DNA of 64,000 nucleotides from Beijerinckiaceae bacterium (GTDB lineage Bacteria > Pseudomonadota > Alphaproteobacteria > Rhizobiales > Beijerinckiaceae). How positions within the stretch are numbered: the stretch's first letter is position 1; each line of letters starts with the position of its first letter. The position numbers were made by a program, and so were the translations under genes. Location of the stretch: contig JALJOM010000003.1 of the NCBI GenBank assembly GCA_024304885.1, positions 2,638,110 to 2,702,109 of the forward strand. The letters run 5' to 3'. This document shows positions 62,315 to 64,000 of this stretch, one piece after another. Below the pieces are notes generated by a model. The model saw nothing but the letters and a program-made list of their open reading frames with translations. It had not been told where the DNA came from and did not search any database.

Positions 62315-63586
62315 ATGCATCACTTCGCGCCGAGAGGCGGCGTCATGCACGCCGAGGATGTCGATGTCGCGGCGCTCGCGGCCGAGGTCGGCACCCCGTT
62401 CTATTGCTACTCGACCGCGACGCTCACCCGCCATTACGAGGTCTTCTCGGGCTCCTTCGCGGATCTGCCCCACCTCGTCTGCTTCGCGGTCAAGTCCAAC
62501 TCGAACCAGGCCGTGCTCACGAAGCTCGCAAGGCTCGGCGCCGGCATGGATGTCGTCTCCGAGGGCGAGCTGCGTCGCGCGCTCGCGGCCGGCGTCACGC
62601 CCGAAAAGATCACCTTCTCCGGGGTCGCCAAGACCCGCGCCGAGATGGCGCTCGCGCTCGAGGCGGGAATCCTCTGCTTCAACGTCGAATCGGAACCCGA
62701 GCTCCTGGCGCTGTCCGCGCAGGCCGCCGCCATGGGCCGCAGGGCGCGGATCGCATTGCGCATCAATCCCGATGTCGATGCGAGATCTCATGCCAAGATC
62801 TCGACCGGGACGGCCGAGACGAAGTTCGGCATCCCGTTCGGCCATGCCCATGCGGTCTATGCCGCGGCCAAGGCCCTGCCGGGGCTCGAAATCACCGGGA
62901 TCGACATTCACATCGGCTCGCAGATCACCGATCTCGGACCCTTCGCGAATGCCTTCGGCCTCGTCGCCGATCTCGTCCGCGAGCTGCTCTCGGAAGGAAT
63001 CGCGATCGACCATATCGACCTCGGCGGCGGCCTCGGCATCCCCTACGGCCAGGACGAGGACGCGGACGCCTTTCATCCCGAGCGCTATGCCGAGATCGTG
63101 AAGGCGAAGCTCGGCAACCTGAACTGCCGCCTCGTCTTCGAGCCGGGCCGCCTCATCATCGGCAATGCCGGAATCCTCGTGACGCGGGTCATCTACGTGA
63201 AGCCCGGCGACTTCAAGACCTTCGTCATCGTCGATGCCGGCATGAACGATCTCGTGCGCCCGACGCTCTACGACGCCTATCACGATATCAGGCCGGTGCA
63301 CGCCGCACCGCCGGGCCGCCCCATGATCACGGCCGACATCGTCGGGCCGGTCTGCGAGACCGGCGACTATCTCGCGCTCGGGCGCGCAATCCCGAGACCG
63401 GAGCCCGGTGATCTACTCGCGGTCATGTCGGCCGGGGCCTATGGCGCGGTCCAGGCGGGAACCTACAACTCGCGGCTCCTCGTGCCGGAGGTTCTCGTCG
63501 ACGGGAACCGGCACGCCGTCGTTCGCCCGCGCGGCACCTATGCAGACCTCATCGGGCTCGACAAGGTCCCGGCATGGCTCGCGTAG
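62315..63586 (+). CDS. lysA: Diaminopimelate decarboxylase
   Basis: 423 residues. PLP-dependent final step of lysine synthesis. The PLP lysine lies in CFAVKSNSNQAVL; GIDIHIGSQITD, EPGRLIIGNAG and GPVCETGDYLA are family motifs. ATG at 62315 is preferred; a later in-frame ATG at 62345 also fits. 10 bp after lptM, so co-transcribed. Confidence 0.96.
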   Translation: MHHFAPRGGVMHAEDVDVAALAAEVGTPFYCYSTATLTRHYEVFSGSFADLPHLVCFAVKSNSNQAVLTKLARLGAGMDVVSEGELRRALAAGVTPEKITFSGVAKTRAEMALALEAGILCFNVESEPELLALSAQAAAMGRRARIALRINPDVDARSHAKISTGTAETKFGIPFGHAHAVYAAAKALPGLEITGIDIHIGSQITDLGPFANAFGLVADLVRELLSEGIAIDHIDLGGGLGIPYGQDEDADAFHPERYAEIVKAKLGNLNCRLVFEPGRLIIGNAGILVTRVIYVKPGDFKTFVIVDAGMNDLVRPTLYDAYHDIRPVHAAPPGRPMITADIVGPVCETGDYLALGRAIPRPEPGDLLAVMSAGAYGAVQAGTYNSRLLVPEVLVDGNRHAVVRPRGTYADLIGLDKVPAWLA

Positions 63587-63825
63587 TAGTTTCTCGCGAG
63601 CACAACTCTGACCCGCGCCTGCCTCGGAAATGCCATCAGAAATGGCAAGATGCTCGCATAGCGAGAATCGAGCGGTCCGGATGCCCATCGCCTCGGGCTC
63701 CTGTCTCCCGAGCTCCTCCCGATCGACGGGATCGGAAGGGGCTCTGATTTTCTCGTAGGTTTCGCCTCGGCGGCGACCGCCTCGACGGATCGCCGGAAAG
63801 TGCCCACGTGCGCGGACTGGTTTTC
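63587..63825. other. Intergenic region after lysA
   Basis: 239 bp. CGATTCGATC-like dyads of the palindromic family are absent except for a weak CCGATCGACGGGATCGG inverted motif near 63719-63735. Nothing else recognised. Confidence 0.4.
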
Positions 63826-64000
63826 ATGACGTTTTCATCTCAGACAATCCTCATGTGCCCACCCGATCATTTCGAGGTCGCCTACGTGATCAATCCCTGG
63901 ATGGAGGGGCACTTCGCCAGGACGAGCGACGCTTTGGCGCATGCCCAATGGGACGCGTTGCGCAATGCGATCGCGCAGCACGCGACTGTGGTGCTGGAGC
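63826..64000 (+). CDS. Amidinotransferase-fold protein, 5' part only
   Basis: 58 residues visible before the right edge. MCPPDHFEVAYVINPWMEG matches the N-terminus of dimethylargininase/arginine deiminase-like enzymes (beta-alpha propeller of the amidinotransferase superfamily). Catalytic residues lie outside. The ATG at 63826 is nine codons upstream of the ATG at 63853; either could be the start. Confidence 0.7.
   Translation, partial: MTFSSQTILMCPPDHFEVAYVINPWMEGHFARTSDALAHAQWDALRNAIAQHATVVLE

Overview
This 64 kb, GC-rich window reads as the chromosome of a Hyphomicrobiales alphaproteobacterium, most likely a methylotroph or methanotroph of the Beijerinckiaceae/Methylobacterium side. That placement rests on gene content: a nearly complete serine-cycle block, hopanoid C-2 methylase (HpnP), a group 1h [NiFe] hydrogenase with its maturation genes, and alphaproteobacterial ribosomal proteins. 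No phage, insertion sequence, plasmid, CRISPR, rRNA or tRNA gene was recognised. The most mobile-looking DNA is a family of short palindromic elements.

Layout. 1-6.8 kb: partial guaB (TTG start), a ClC chloride transporter, a MAPEG protein, a RES/Xre toxin-antitoxin pair, a CobW-type metal GTPase with a WD40 partner, and an acetoacetate decarboxylase-like protein lacking the catalytic lysine. 6.8-9.4 kb: a repeat-rich gap and an orphan HWE histidine kinase. 9.4-21.9 kb: serine cycle as two divergent blocks, mtkA-mtkB-ppc-mcl on minus and gck-sga-hprA-ftfL on plus, sharing a 373-bp control region with an inverted repeat. 21.9-24.2 kb: hpnP and ndk. 24.4-27.8 kb: a PCu(A)C copper chaperone, then rpsM-rpsK-rpoA-rplQ cut off from secY/adk. 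28-33.9 kb: a glutaminase-STAS-cNMP fusion, two uncharacterised genes and a DegP protease. 34-51.6 kb: hydrogenase island with a HoxA/HupR-type sigma54 activator, zinc-ribbon protein, near-perfect sigma54 promoter, hhyS, hhyL, a HiPIP-like small protein, maturation protease, a gene of unknown function carrying an embedded palindromic element, a TPR protein, two small membrane proteins, a NifU-Rieske fusion, an NHL protein, hypF, hypC, a SIS-domain sugar isomerase, hypD, hypE, hypA, hypB and a pyroglutamyl-peptidase-like gene. 51.6-64 kb: TerC/YjbE-type membrane protein, alpha-carbonic anhydrase, nitronate monooxygenase, Ogt, YkgJ-type protein, PhyH-type dioxygenase, a GST, dnaE, lptM, lysA and the start of an amidinotransferase-fold gene.

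How it fits together. The serine-cycle genes assimilate formate-level and glyoxylate-level carbon: FtfL loads formate on tetrahydrofolate, Sga and HprA process serine and hydroxypyruvate, Gck phosphorylates glycerate, Ppc fixes CO2, and MtkAB plus Mcl regenerate acetyl-CoA and glyoxylate. mtdA, fch, glyA and eno are not in the window. The group 1h hydrogenase, a class known for high-affinity and often atmospheric H2 oxidation, would supply electrons. The Rieske and HiPIP-like proteins are candidate electron outlets, and a HoxA-like regulator with a degraded receiver acid pocket probably drives the sigma54 promoter without a partner kinase in view. Together this suggests C1 growth supplemented by trace H2.

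The least explained signals are the palindromic element embedded in a translationally coupled hydrogenase-operon gene, the HiPIP-like protein, the sugar isomerase inside the hyp operon, and the decarboxylase homologue without its lysines.
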